NCBI GenBank assembly: GCA_910583935.1
Contig: CAJTZM010000001.1
Span: forward strand, 138,335-202,334
Length of the DNA: 64,000 nt
Direction of reading: 5' to 3'
Origin: an uncultured Oscillospiraceae bacterium
GTDB taxonomy: Bacteria > Bacillota > Clostridia > Oscillospirales > Ruminococcaceae
Shown here: piece after piece, positions 33,289 to 42,587 of the stretch
How the letters are laid out: each line of letters opens with the position of its first letter
Position numbering within the stretch: the first letter of the stretch is position 1
The notes under the pieces: model-generated
The model's input: only the letters and a program-made list of their open reading frames with translations
The model's database searches: none
What the model was told of the DNA's origin: nothing
Made by a program: the position numbers and the translations under genes

Positions 33289-34506
33289 TTATCGAGGCAG
33301 ATCGGCAAAAAAAGCGTCATGTATCGCTGTTACAGCACGAGCTGAATCTTTTAGATCAATCAAAACTGAAATTTTGATTTCACTGGTGGAAATCATCTGA
33401 ATATTGATATGGGCGTCCATCAAAGCCTCAAACATTTTTGCGGCGACGCCGGGATTGCTCTGCATACCAGCGCCGACTACCGAAACCTTGGAAATGTCCT
33501 CCGACCGCTCGATCGACTGGAAGCAAAGTACTTCTTTGAGCGATTTAACGACTTTGACGGCTTCTTCTGAATTCCCTTTGGACACGGTAAAGCTGATGTC
33601 CTTTGTCCCATCCCGGCCGATCGATTGCAAAATAATATCCACATCAATTTTTTTCGAAGCCAATGTAGAAAACAGCCGGAAAGCAATACCGGGATTATCT
33701 GGTACGCCAACAACCGAAATCCGAGCGACGTCATCATCCCTTGCCACACCTTTGATTAACATTTTTTCCACGTCTGTTGCCTCCTTAACCTTTGTTCCAG
33801 GTTTCCTCTCCAGGCTGGAAACCACTTCAAGGTTTACATTATATTTTTTCGCCATTTCTACCGACCGATTGTGCAGGACATTTGCCCCAAGACTGGCCAG
33901 CTCCAGCATCTCGTCATATGTAATTTCATCCAGCTTTCTTGCGTTTGGAGCAATGCGGGGATCAGCGGTATAAACGCCGTCAACATCGGTAAAAATCTGA
34001 CATAAATCAGCGTGAAATACCGCTGCTAAAGCTACCGCACTGGTATCTGAGCCGCCACGCCCAAGCGTTGTAATGTTATCATAGCGATTGATTCCCTGAA
34101 ATCCCGCGACGATAACAATATTATGTTTTTCAATTTCATTTTCTATCCGTTCCTTTTCAATCCGGCGGATACGGGCTTTGCTATGGTTTGAATCGGTGAT
34201 AAATCCAGCCTGCGGACCAGTCAAAGAGATGACTGGATATCCAAGCTTTTCGATAGCCATGGCCAGTAGCGCAATAGAGATTTGTTCACCTGTAGAAAGA
34301 AGCACGTCCATTTCCCGTTTGGAAGGATTTGGATTAATCTGTGCCGCTTTTTCGATCAGATCATCGGTCGTATCCCCCTGCGCAGAAACGACTACAATTA
34401 CATCGTTGCCTTTGTCATAAGCTTCTGTAACGATATGCGCAACGTTAAATACCCGCTCAGTGTTGGCAACCGATGAACCGCCGAATTTTTGAACGATTAG
34501 ACTCAT
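33289..34506 (-). CDS. lysC: Aspartate kinase
   Basis: Phosphorylates aspartate, first step toward lysine, methionine and threonine. 405 residues: kinase domain with VQKFGGSSVAN at the N-terminus, TTLGRGGSDTSAVALAA and FTDVDGVYTADPR, then two ACT domains (about 265-335 and 345-405) with ISVVGVPDNPGIAFRLF and VSVVGAGMQSNPGVAAKMF. The ACT pair indicates feedback inhibition by a pathway amino acid; which one cannot be read. It is the last gene of the leftward pheB-hom-thrB-lysC operon, 13 bases after thrB. Coupling with hom and thrB suggests it chiefly supplies the threonine branch. Confidence 0.97.
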   Translation of the reverse strand: MSLIVQKFGGSSVANTERVFNVAHIVTEAYDKGNDVIVVVSAQGDTTDDLIEKAAQINPNPSKREMDVLLSTGEQISIALLAMAIEKLGYPVISLTGPQAGFITDSNHSKARIRRIEKERIENEIEKHNIVIVAGFQGINRYDNITTLGRGGSDTSAVALAAVFHADLCQIFTDVDGVYTADPRIAPNARKLDEITYDEMLELASLGANVLHNRSVEMAKKYNVNLEVVSSLERKPGTKVKEATDVEKMLIKGVARDDDVARISVVGVPDNPGIAFRLFSTLASKKIDVDIILQSIGRDGTKDISFTVSKGNSEEAVKVVKSLKEVLCFQSIERSEDISKVSVVGAGMQSNPGVAAKMFEALMDAHINIQMISTSEIKISVLIDLKDSARAVTAIHDAFFADLPR

Positions 34507-34519
34507 GTTTTCGTACCCC

Positions 34520-35413
34520 CTATTCTTCTAATACACGAGCCCCCACATTGGTGACGGACAGCTCATGAATTCTCCACTGCTTCAGACCTAATTGGTCGCA
34601 GCCTGCGCGAATCTGTTGGACAAAATCTTTTTTTTCTGCGCTTACAATTGCCATAAGCGTAGAACCGGAACCGCTGATATATATGGCATAAGCCCCAAGC
34701 TGGTAGGCCAAATCGAACACCTCATGGGCGCCGTTGATGAGCGAGAGACGGTATGGCTGATGCAGACGGTCGTCACAGGCGATTTTTAAATTGTTGTAGT
34801 TTCCGGAATAAAGGGAAACCGACATCAGCGCCGATCGTGAAAGATTAAAAACAGCGTCTTTGTGGGAAACATCTCTTGGCAGCGCCTGACGGGCAAAAGA
34901 GGTTTTTAGCGGAAAATCCGGAACGATGGCCACAAACCGAAGATCCTGCGCAATGGCCTGCTTAACATAATAAACCTTCCCCTTTTCCAGCACGGCGGTG
35001 ACCAATCCGCCTAACAGCGCTGGCGCCGCATTATCCGGATGTCCCTCCATTGTAGCGGCGATATTTACAAGCTCCTGCTGACATAAGGGCTCTCCTAAAA
35101 GATGGTTCGCGCCTACAATGCCGCCTACAATACAGGCAGACGAGCTTCCTAATCCCCGGGCAATAGGGATTTGGTTCTTCTGCCGGATTTTCATCCCTTT
35201 AAAAGGTCTGCCGCACAGATCATAGATATATTGGATACTTTGATACACCAGATTGGATTCATCCAAGGGAATCTGGGTATCATCCATCGCTTGGATATCA
35301 AGATGGTCCGATTCTTCCAGTTCAATCGAATTATACATTGTAACTGCCAGACCTAATGAGTCAAAGCCTGAACCGATGTTGGCGCTGGTGGCAGGAATCT
35401 GCACTTTTATCAT
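34520..35413 (-). CDS. thrB: Homoserine kinase
   Basis: Phosphorylates homoserine for threonine synthesis. 297 residues of the GHMP-kinase fold. The N-terminal VQIPATSANIGSGFDSLGLA and the glycine-rich ATP loop PIARGLGSSSACIVGG are clear, and the C-terminal GHMP block is AIYISGSGSTLMAI. The ATG at 35413 begins the family N-terminus; the longer open frame (to 35506) runs into hom. GAAAGGAAAA lies upstream. It sits between hom and lysC. thrC is not in this window. Confidence 0.95.
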   Translation of the reverse strand: MIKVQIPATSANIGSGFDSLGLAVTMYNSIELEESDHLDIQAMDDTQIPLDESNLVYQSIQYIYDLCGRPFKGMKIRQKNQIPIARGLGSSSACIVGGIVGANHLLGEPLCQQELVNIAATMEGHPDNAAPALLGGLVTAVLEKGKVYYVKQAIAQDLRFVAIVPDFPLKTSFARQALPRDVSHKDAVFNLSRSALMSVSLYSGNYNNLKIACDDRLHQPYRLSLINGAHEVFDLAYQLGAYAIYISGSGSTLMAIVSAEKKDFVQQIRAGCDQLGLKQWRIHELSVTNVGARVLEE

Positions 35414-35435
35414 ATGTTTTTTTCCTTTCGTTGGT

Positions 35436-36665
35436 TTATGCCAGCAGTCGGATTTTTCCCAGAATTTCGGTTTGGCCGCCAAGTTTCTGTTCGATAGCGG
35501 CTGCACGCGCCTGCAGCATACATCCGGTCAGAAACGCGATCTCATCAGCCGGCTGGCCTTTGCGGGAAAGAAATGTGAGCGGTCCCCAAAGCTCCTCTGC
35601 TTTTTTGGGAGAAATCGAGCCACGCAGCCGGTAATAAAAGGCGTTTTCGTATGTTGAGATATCCGCAACACTATCCGCATTCGAATCCTCCCAGGTTAGC
35701 GAAAGACTTGTATGAGAAGATTTCGCGATATGGACGATATCCGCAACTACGGCGGAGGCAGTCGGCAGCTTGCCAGCGCCTTTCCCGTAGAACAATACTT
35801 CTCCGGCAGCATCGCCTTTTATCAGCACACCGTTAAAAACATCGTCGATGCCGGACAGTTGATTGTCAATCGGGACAAAGGCCGGACTTACCAGCACACA
35901 GCATTTATCCTTTGAAAGTCGTTTTGCCTGCCCGATTAGTTTGATCGCATAGCCGGCATTTTTGGCATATTCTACATCCTCTAGTGTAATTTTGGAGATT
36001 CCTTCGGTGTACACCTCTCGAGGATAAATTTGCCTTCCAAATGCCAACGATGCTAAAATACAGATTTTTCGACAGGCATCGACCCCATCCACATCGGCCG
36101 ATGGATCCTTTTCCGCATAGCCCAGCTTCTGAGCCAAAAGCAGCGCATCTTGAAAAGTCATCTGTTCTTTGATCATCTTGGTGAGAATAAAATTAGTAGT
36201 GCCGTTTAAAATGCCATAAATCTCATCAATTTGGTTGGCGGCAAGACACAGATGCATTGGCCGTATAATTGGGATACCTCCGCCTACGCTGGCCTCAAAA
36301 AAGAAGTTTACATTTTTTTCCTTTGCCAGCCGCAACAATTCGGAACCCTTTTCTGCCACCAGCTCTTTATTAGATGTAACCACGCTTTTGCCTTTTTCCA
36401 AACACGCTTTTACAAATTCGTAAGCAGGATGCAGCCCCCCCATTGCTTCTACCACAATTTGAATGGCCGAGTCGGATACAATTTCATTGAAATCTTTTGT
36501 AAACCGATCAGCATATGGCGTATCGGGAAAATCACGAAGGTCCAAAATTTTGGCACAGGATAAGGTCTCTCCTGCCTTGTGTTCAAGCTCTCTGCTTTTA
36601 TCCTCCAATAACTCCGCAACGCCAGAGCCTACCACACCGTGCCCCATAAGCGCTATTTTTATCAA
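35436..36665 (-). CDS. hom: Homoserine dehydrogenase
   Basis: Reduces aspartate semialdehyde to homoserine with NAD(P)H. It begins with the Rossmann motif IALMGHGVVGSGVAELL. The catalytic block EASVGGGIPIIRPMHLCLAANQI and GILNGTTNFILTKM follows, with GYAEKDPSADVDGVDACRK. The C-terminus (about 330-409) resembles an ACT domain but is short and divergent (YYRLRGSISPKKAEELWGP). I place the start at TTG 36665 because GGGAGG lies eight bases upstream and pheB ends 25 bases before it; an ATG at 36707 would overlap pheB. This gives 409 residues. Confidence 0.92.
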   Translation of the reverse strand: MIKIALMGHGVVGSGVAELLEDKSRELEHKAGETLSCAKILDLRDFPDTPYADRFTKDFNEIVSDSAIQIVVEAMGGLHPAYEFVKACLEKGKSVVTSNKELVAEKGSELLRLAKEKNVNFFFEASVGGGIPIIRPMHLCLAANQIDEIYGILNGTTNFILTKMIKEQMTFQDALLLAQKLGYAEKDPSADVDGVDACRKICILASLAFGRQIYPREVYTEGISKITLEDVEYAKNAGYAIKLIGQAKRLSKDKCCVLVSPAFVPIDNQLSGIDDVFNGVLIKGDAAGEVLFYGKGAGKLPTASAVVADIVHIAKSSHTSLSLTWEDSNADSVADISTYENAFYYRLRGSISPKKAEELWGPLTFLSRKGQPADEIAFLTGCMLQARAAAIEQKLGGQTEILGKIRLLA

Positions 36666-36690
36666 TTTTTCCGCCTCCCTAGTTTGTTTA

Positions 36691-37134
36691 TTAATTTCCT
36701 GAAGCAAATTGGATATTCAATACACCAGGTAGCTGCTTTGCTTTTTCCAGCAGTTCCTCCTGCGAGCACTTTAATTGGTCGGTTCTAAGGGAAATCAAAA
36801 CAGGCGCTACAGAATCCATAGGGATATTTTGATGAATGGTTAGAATATTCCCGCCGCTTTCTGAAATCTGCGCCATCAGTGAAGATAAAACACCTGCCTC
36901 ATCCGCCAATGCCGCAGATATCGTTATGATACAGCCGTTTAAGCTTGTATGGTACTCATGGACGAAATCCTTGTATTTGTAAAAGGCACTGCGGGAAATA
37001 CCGGCTGCCTTAGCTGCATCCGACGCACTTTTTGCTTTTCCTTGGGCCAATAATTTTTTTGCTGCAACTGCCTTTAAATATACTTCGGGCAAAATCTGAG
37101 AATCAACTAAGAGGTATTTTGCTTTTTTCTCCAT
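36691..37134 (-). CDS. pheB: ACT-domain protein PheB (UPF0735)
   Basis: 147 residues, the same length as Bacillus PheB. The N-terminal half has a helix-turn-helix-like segment (ASDAAKAAGISRSAFYKYKDFV), and the C-terminal half is an ACT domain (IITISAALADEAGVLSSLMAQI then GGNILTIHQNI). ACT domains bind amino acids, so this looks like a ligand-responsive regulator, although its function is unsettled. The ATG at 37134 follows TAGGAGAAG at good spacing. It is the first gene of the hom-thrB-lysC operon, a common clostridial and bacillar association. Regulation of that operon is a reasonable inference, not shown. Confidence 0.88.
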   Translation of the reverse strand: MEKKAKYLLVDSQILPEVYLKAVAAKKLLAQGKAKSASDAAKAAGISRSAFYKYKDFVHEYHTSLNGCIITISAALADEAGVLSSLMAQISESGGNILTIHQNIPMDSVAPVLISLRTDQLKCSQEELLEKAKQLPGVLNIQFASGN

Positions 37135-37175
37135 TTTGTCTTCTCCTAAAATACGTTTGTCCTCGAATAAAAAAC

Positions 37176-37204
37176 AATATAGCAAAACTATCTGCTGATC
37201 ACAA
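37176..37204 (-). promoter_or_regulatory. Promoter of the pheB-hom-thrB-lysC operon
   Basis: Minus strand TTGTGA (37204-37199), 17-base spacer, TATATT (37181-37176). The leader before pheB is only about 35 bases, too short for a T-box or riboswitch. The rest of the 304-base divergent gap (to 37438) is AT-rich; I see no RNA structure in it, only the Shine-Dalgarno GGAGGGG of the rightward permease. Confidence 0.68.
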
Positions 37205-37438
37205 TTCGGAAAAAAGCTGATTCAGCAGAGAATACAGCAAAATATACCGATTATAAAAAATTAGCGAACGTATACTTATAAAATCGTTATTTTTCGATGA
37301 TATTTGTATAAAAACCTATTTTTTTCGCACGATATTAATTAGATTTTATGCGATTTTTCTTTTCACATAAAGGCACTGCAAAGGTTTTAAGACTTTTATT
37401 TATAAGGCCTGTCAGGCGGATGGAGGGGATTTACATTC

Positions 37439-38509
37439 ATGAACATTGACCAAAAAAAAGATTTTCTTTTAAATACCGCCTTTTGGTCTGCTATATTTTT
37501 CTTTGCTTATTTCGGCATAAAATTTGTTTTTCAATTGTTTTGGCCTTTTTTAGCAGGTCTCTTTTTAGCCTTTCTGCTTCATCCGGCAGTAAACTGGATC
37601 AGCCGTTTTTCCTGTGCCAAAAAAAGCTTTTGGTCGGTGGCTCTTCTGGTTCTTCTGTACCTTTTAAGCGGCATCCTGCTTTGGCTGCTAAGCTGTTTGA
37701 TTGTAACGGGGATTCAGCACCTGTTTGTTTTTCTTCCCAAAGTATATAAAGAACAGATCGAACCGTTTTTGACCATTCTTTCAGAACAATTTTCTGGAGG
37801 GAATATGTATGAATCCTCACGAGTCCGATCCTCTAACGAATTAATGTCACAGCTGCAAAAAACGCTAGTCGAATATTCAGCAAAAGCATTAGCTTTTTTT
37901 AGCAGTTGGCTTGGAAAAGCGCCGGGAATATTCACTGCCTTTCTATTTGCAATACTCTCTTCTTTTATGATTTCGGTAGAGTATCAAAATATCAGTCTCT
38001 GGATCCAGCATAATACACCACGAACCGTTCACAGAATACTGCTGGATCTAAAGGAGTTTATTTTTTCTACCTTGTTTCAAATTTTGAAAGCTTATGGAAT
38101 TTTGTTTCTGATTACCTTTTTAGAGCTTTCACTGGGCCTTTGGCTGCTGGAGGTGGAAAACTTTTTGTCCATGGCATTTTTTATTGCAGCAGCGGACGCG
38201 TTGCCAATTGTGGGACCTGGTATTGTATTAGTGCCTTGGGCAGTCACCTGTTGTGTAGGGGGAAGTTATTTTCAGGGAATCGGTCTTTTGGTTTTATATG
38301 GAATCATATCGTTGGTCCGAACAATTATTGAGCCGAAAATTCTTGGAAAGCAGTTTGGTCTTCATCCATTAGTTACTATTACCGCTATGTATGCCGGCGC
38401 GCAAATTTGGGGTATTTGGGGATTTATACTCGCCCCGGTGATTGTTTTGTATGGACTGCATTTGAAGCAAAAGCAGAATTGGAATTTTTCGCTGAAGAAT
38501 CTATTTTAA
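37439..38509 (+). CDS. AI-2E/YtvI-family membrane protein
   Basis: 356 residues, about eight membrane helices, of the AI-2E transporter/permease superfamily (PF01594 type). Characteristic parts are the early helices (FFAYFGIKFVFQLFWPFLAGL), AFFIAAADALPIVGPGIVLVPWA and LVRTIIEPKILGKQFGLHPLVT. The layout best fits YtvI, a sporulation integral membrane protein of Bacillus, but AI-2E members are hard to tell apart and the substrate is unknown. GGAGGGG precedes the ATG. It is divergent from the threonine operon and convergent with the P-type ATPase gene. Confidence 0.82.
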   Translation: MNIDQKKDFLLNTAFWSAIFFFAYFGIKFVFQLFWPFLAGLFLAFLLHPAVNWISRFSCAKKSFWSVALLVLLYLLSGILLWLLSCLIVTGIQHLFVFLPKVYKEQIEPFLTILSEQFSGGNMYESSRVRSSNELMSQLQKTLVEYSAKALAFFSSWLGKAPGIFTAFLFAILSSFMISVEYQNISLWIQHNTPRTVHRILLDLKEFIFSTLFQILKAYGILFLITFLELSLGLWLLEVENFLSMAFFIAAADALPIVGPGIVLVPWAVTCCVGGSYFQGIGLLVLYGIISLVRTIIEPKILGKQFGLHPLVTITAMYAGAQIWGIWGFILAPVIVLYGLHLKQKQNWNFSLKNLF

Positions 38510-38532
38510 GCGGGAAATATGGCTTTAGGGAT

Positions 38533-38589
38533 AAAAAAGTATTAAAAGGAGTCAATCCGGATTGGACTGACTCCTTTTAATACTTTTTT
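38533..38589. terminator. Strong bidirectional terminator between ytvI-like and ATPase genes
   Basis: Perfect 22-base arms, at 38533-38554 and 38568-38589, each with an A6 or T6 outer end, around a 13-base loop. The convergent genes end 24 bases to the left and 5 bases to the right. Confidence 0.95.
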
Positions 38590-38593
38590 CCAT

Positions 38594-41275
38594 TTAATTT
38601 TCCTCTAATGGATAGTGTAACTTTATTTCTTCCTGCCGTTTCTTGGTTTTACGTTTATGCTGATAGGAGATGGACAGAGAGGACAAAACAGGAACGGTAG
38701 CGCAATAAGCGGCAATTTGCCCAATTTGTCTCCAGGTGAGCGTCGTCGTCTGAAACAGCAGATTGCAGACCGGCAGATTGATGCTTAGCACTAAAACAAA
38801 GGCGGAAAATAAGACGGCGGCAATAAGCTTCCAGTTATCCAGCAGGTTGATTCTAAAAATCCCTTCGTCCTCCCTTTTACACTCGAACACATGGATAAGC
38901 TGTGTAAGCACAAGCGTTGTCAGCGCACCTGTCCGCGCTACTGTCAAATCTGCGGTGCTGCGGTAGAAAGAGGTGAAAATTGCCAGTGTGGTAAAGCCGA
39001 TCAGAATTCCACGAAATACGATAGTGGATAAAAGACCATCGGAAAAAATCCCCTCCTGCCTTTTTCTTGGCGGCCTTTGCATAATGTCTTTTTCTGCCGG
39101 TTCCAGGCCTAAAGCGATGGCGGGCAGTCCGTCCGTAACCAAATTGACAATTAGAATCTGGATAGGGAGCAAAACAACGGGCATTCCCATCAGCATGCCA
39201 AAAAACATGGTCACAATCTCTCCGATATTGCATGAGAGCAGATATCGGATAAACTTCCGGATATTTTTATAGATTACCCTTCCCTCTTCGATAGCGCTTA
39301 CCAAAGTGGCAAAGGAGCTGTCTAAAAGTACAACAGATGCTGCTTCTTTGGTCACATCGGTGCCATTGCCCATTGCCACCCCAATATCCGCCTCTTTGAT
39401 CGCAGGCGCGTCGTTGACGCCATCACCGGTCATGGCAACGACTTTCCCCTTCTTTTTAAAGGCTTTAACGATTCGCAGCTTATGGGCGGGTGCAACTCTC
39501 GCAAAAACGCGGATCTGCTCCAATTCTCGATCTAATTGGGCGTCGGTGATTTTATCAAGCTCCGCACCGGTTACTACCCGTCCGCCAGGATCAAGAATTT
39601 TCAATTCCTTGGCAATTGCTGAAGCAGTAGCCATGTGATCTCCAGTGATCATAACCGTTTGAATTCCAGCTCTTTTACAGGTCTGCACCGCTTGGTATAC
39701 CTCTGGTCTTGGAGGATCAATCATTCCAGACAGCCCAACAAAGATGAGATCCTTTTCCGCCTGTTCCGATTCCTCCGGCTCCTCTTTATAAGCAAAGCTC
39801 AATACCCGCAGCGCTTTCTGGGCCATCTGCTCATTTTGCGCCTGGATTTTTTTCCGGACTGAGGCACTTAACAGCTTCACCTTTCCGTCCTCTAAATAAT
39901 AGCTGCACAGCTCCAGAAGATAGTCAGGCGCACCTTTGGAAAAAAGCCATCGGTCTCCTTGGCGATCCCGGACAATAACACTCATTCTCTTTCGCTGTGA
40001 ATCAAAGGGGATTTCGAAGGTACGGGAAAAATCCCTTAGGGTTTTGTTGACGGAAAAATGTGCATTTTTTGCCATGGTCAGAAGAGCTGTCTCTGTTGGA
40101 TCGCCTTGTATAGCCTGTTTTTCCTTTTCCTCTTGTGCGGAAAGTACCGAATTGTTGCACAAAATCGCGATCTCCATCAAGCGTTTTACATCTTGTGATT
40201 CTGCAGCGTCCATATTATCCTGCGAGAGGAAACGCTGGTCCTTTTTCGCAGAAGCGTTTAAATAAAAATGCTGTTTGGGGACTGCGATTTCCTGTACAGT
40301 CATTCGATTTTCGGTGAGTGTCCCTGTTTTATCCGTGCAGATAACCTGGGCGCATCCCATCGTTTCCACCGCATGCAGTTTTCGAATCAAAGCCCCTCTT
40401 TTTACCATTCTGGATACGGCGAGGGCAAGGGCAATCGTCACGACGGCAGGCAGCCCTTCCGGGATGGCGGCAACCGCTAAAGAAATCCCTGTTAACAGCA
40501 TATCGAATATGGGTTCTCCCCGAAGGATTCCTGTTAAAGTGACAATTGCACAGATTAAAAGGCATCCAACGCCGATATATTTTCCCAGACTGCCCAGCTT
40601 TTCCTGCAAGGGTGTTTTCTCCGTTCCAATGGTGTCCAGCATACCGGCGATCTGCCCCATCTGTGTTTTCATGCCTGTATCGGACACAATGGCTTTTCCC
40701 CGCCCTTTTGTGATGGTAGTGCCCATGTAGACCATGTCTTTGCGAAAGCCATCTGAGCCCTCGTCTTGCGGCAGCTGTGTTTTGTTTACCGGATGGGACT
40801 CACCGGACAGCATAGCTTCGTCGGCTTGTAAAAGCACAGCCTCGACTATTTGGGCGTCAGCCGCAACCCGGTCCCCCGCCTCTAGTACCAGTAGATCACC
40901 TGGAACGGCATCGGCCGCGGGAATTTCTGTCTGTATTCCGTCACGAATTACCTTTGCGGTGGGAGCGGCCATATTTTTTAACGCTTCCAAAGTCTTTTCC
41001 GTTTTATATTCCTGTAAAAAGCCAAGGGTCGCGTTAATCAATACAATAACTACGATGGTTAATGCCTCAACAGCTTCACCCATTAAAACCGAAATGATGG
41101 TAGCGCCTAATAAAATCATCACCATGAAATCCTTAAACTGTCCAGCAAAAATTTTCGCTGGATGGACAGCTTTTTTATGTGATAAGAGATTTTCTCCGTA
41201 TTTTGCCAGTCTTTTTTCCGCTTCTGTGGTCGAAAGACCGGTACGAAGGGAATCCGTTCGGCTTGCTCTTGCCAT
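38594..41275 (-). CDS. Calcium-transporting P-type ATPase (PMCA/SERCA type)
   Basis: 893 residues, P-type cation pump. In order: N-terminal cation-ATPase domain, actuator domain with LSGESHPV, helix M4 with VAAIPEGLPAVVTIALA (the PEGLP Ca2+-site motif of P2A pumps), phosphorylation site CTDKTGTLTENRMTV, nucleotide-binding KGAPD and hinge MITGDH with MTGDGVNDAPAIKEADIGVAMG, then six C-terminal helices. Ca2+ export is the best call; Mn2+ or Mg2+ is possible. The second ATG (41275) is chosen because GGGAGG abuts the first ATG at 41281 but lies six bases from the second. It is monocistronic. A long antisense frame inside it is a shadow. Confidence 0.92.
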   Translation of the reverse strand: MARASRTDSLRTGLSTTEAEKRLAKYGENLLSHKKAVHPAKIFAGQFKDFMVMILLGATIISVLMGEAVEALTIVVIVLINATLGFLQEYKTEKTLEALKNMAAPTAKVIRDGIQTEIPAADAVPGDLLVLEAGDRVAADAQIVEAVLLQADEAMLSGESHPVNKTQLPQDEGSDGFRKDMVYMGTTITKGRGKAIVSDTGMKTQMGQIAGMLDTIGTEKTPLQEKLGSLGKYIGVGCLLICAIVTLTGILRGEPIFDMLLTGISLAVAAIPEGLPAVVTIALALAVSRMVKRGALIRKLHAVETMGCAQVICTDKTGTLTENRMTVQEIAVPKQHFYLNASAKKDQRFLSQDNMDAAESQDVKRLMEIAILCNNSVLSAQEEKEKQAIQGDPTETALLTMAKNAHFSVNKTLRDFSRTFEIPFDSQRKRMSVIVRDRQGDRWLFSKGAPDYLLELCSYYLEDGKVKLLSASVRKKIQAQNEQMAQKALRVLSFAYKEEPEESEQAEKDLIFVGLSGMIDPPRPEVYQAVQTCKRAGIQTVMITGDHMATASAIAKELKILDPGGRVVTGAELDKITDAQLDRELEQIRVFARVAPAHKLRIVKAFKKKGKVVAMTGDGVNDAPAIKEADIGVAMGNGTDVTKEAASVVLLDSSFATLVSAIEEGRVIYKNIRKFIRYLLSCNIGEIVTMFFGMLMGMPVVLLPIQILIVNLVTDGLPAIALGLEPAEKDIMQRPPRKRQEGIFSDGLLSTIVFRGILIGFTTLAIFTSFYRSTADLTVARTGALTTLVLTQLIHVFECKREDEGIFRINLLDNWKLIAAVLFSAFVLVLSINLPVCNLLFQTTTLTWRQIGQIAAYCATVPVLSSLSISYQHKRKTKKRQEEIKLHYPLEEN

Positions 41276-41350
41276 TTTCATCCTCCCAATCTTTTCCTGT
41301 GTGACAGTTCGTCCGATTGATATCTATTCTAGGCCAGTCCGATTTATTCC

Positions 41351-41379
41351 TTTACGACAGAGGACAAAATGTGTAAAAT
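41351..41379 (+). promoter_or_regulatory. Promoter of the sbcD-sbcC operon
   Basis: TTTACG (41351-41356), 17-base spacer, TAAAAT (41374-41379). The GGAAGGAGA ribosome site follows at about 41392. Confidence 0.6.
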
Positions 41380-41408
41380 AAGGAGTGTGTGGAAGGAGAT
41401 TGCCTATA

Positions 41409-42587
41409 ATGAAATGGATTCATACGTCCGATCTACATATCGGAAAGCAGATAAACGAATTTTCTCTGCTGGAGGACCAGCGCTTTTTTCTGGATCAGCT
41501 GGCAAAACTTGCTCAGATAGAGCAGGCGGATGCGCTTTTACTTTCTGGGGATCTATACGATCGTTCTGTCCCTCCTGCCGAGGCAGTAAAAGTGTTGGAT
41601 GCATTTTTAAGCCATGTAATTTTGGAGCTAAAAATTCCTGTGATCGCCATTGCAGGAAATCATGACAGTCCGCAGCGTCTGGATTTTTGCAGCAGGCTTT
41701 TGCGTTCCTCCGGCCTGTACATTACGGGGCAATATCAAAAGCAATGGGAAAAGGTCACTCTTTTCGATACATTAGGTCCGGTTCATTTTTATCTGTGTCC
41801 ATATTTGGAACCAGCGCTGGTCCGCGCGGATTTCCCGGGAAAAGAGCTCCGTTCTTTTGACGATGCGTTTTCTGCTGTCTGCCGCCAAAACCTTCCATCG
41901 ATTGATTTTTCACAGCGGAATGTTCTTTTGGCCCATGGCTTTTTTTCTTATCTGAAAAATCCCGATTCTGTGGCCCGAAGCGAATCGGAGGTATCTTTAG
42001 GCGGCAGTGATTTGATTGATGCTAAGCAGCTGGAAAATTTTGATTATGTTGCCTTAGGCCATATTCACCGGCCTCAAAGCACCGGAAAAGAACATCTATG
42101 CTATAGTGGATCTCCGCTTAAATATTCACAGTCAGAAATTCCTTATTCTAAATCAGTCGTTGTTGCCGAGCTAAAGGAAAAAGGCAGTCTTTACCTGAAA
42201 AGGCAGGCGCTTCCGCCTCTGCGGGAAATGCGGGTGATCCAAGGATATTTTGATCAGATCCTGCAAAGAGTTCCGGAACTGCGGGAAAAGGAAGATCTGA
42301 TTTTTTTCTCTTTGTTCGATCACACTTTAATTCCGAATGCGATGAATCGTCTGCGGGCGGTTTATCCCAACGCGCTGGGCCTTTCTATGAAACGACAGGA
42401 AGATGACAGCGCAGATCTTTTGCCTGCGCGAAAAGCATCAAAACCGGTGAAAGACCTATTCGAGGAATTTTATCAATTCATCACCGGAGAAGAGCTGATA
42501 CAGGAACAAAGCGAGATTGTGCAGGAGGCCTGTGACTGGATACAATTGGGAGGTGAAGCGGATGAAACCCATTCGCCTGGAATTTAA
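41409..42587 (+). CDS. sbcD: Nuclease subunit SbcD (Mre11-like)
   Basis: 392 residues. Mn2+-dependent nuclease acting with SbcC on hairpins and DNA ends. Calcineurin-like phosphoesterase motifs appear in order: TSDLHIG (D8, H10), SGDLYDR, AIAGNHDSP, LLAHGFF and GHIHRPQ. The C-terminal capping domain (about 280-392) contacts SbcC. The ATG at 41409 follows GGAAGGAGA and starts right at the family N-terminus. It overlaps sbcC by 26 bases. Confidence 0.95.
   Translation: MKWIHTSDLHIGKQINEFSLLEDQRFFLDQLAKLAQIEQADALLLSGDLYDRSVPPAEAVKVLDAFLSHVILELKIPVIAIAGNHDSPQRLDFCSRLLRSSGLYITGQYQKQWEKVTLFDTLGPVHFYLCPYLEPALVRADFPGKELRSFDDAFSAVCRQNLPSIDFSQRNVLLAHGFFSYLKNPDSVARSESEVSLGGSDLIDAKQLENFDYVALGHIHRPQSTGKEHLCYSGSPLKYSQSEIPYSKSVVVAELKEKGSLYLKRQALPPLREMRVIQGYFDQILQRVPELREKEDLIFFSLFDHTLIPNAMNRLRAVYPNALGLSMKRQEDDSADLLPARKASKPVKDLFEEFYQFITGEELIQEQSEIVQEACDWIQLGGEADETHSPGI

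Noticed and set aside
33404..33973. 189-codon rightward frame antisense to lysC
   Set aside because: The aspartate kinase frame is complete and conserved through both ACT domains; the antisense frame has no ribosome site or family match.
37205..37438. Possible riboswitch or T-box in the gap before the threonine operon
   Set aside because: The leader between the promoter at 37176-37204 and pheB is only about 35 bases and the remaining AT-rich gap has no T-box motif or terminator.
40734..41381. 215-codon rightward open frame antisense to the P-type ATPase gene
   Set aside because: It lies entirely within a complete P-type ATPase frame that carries all catalytic motifs. The antisense translation is Ser/Ala-rich and shows no family features, so it is a shadow.
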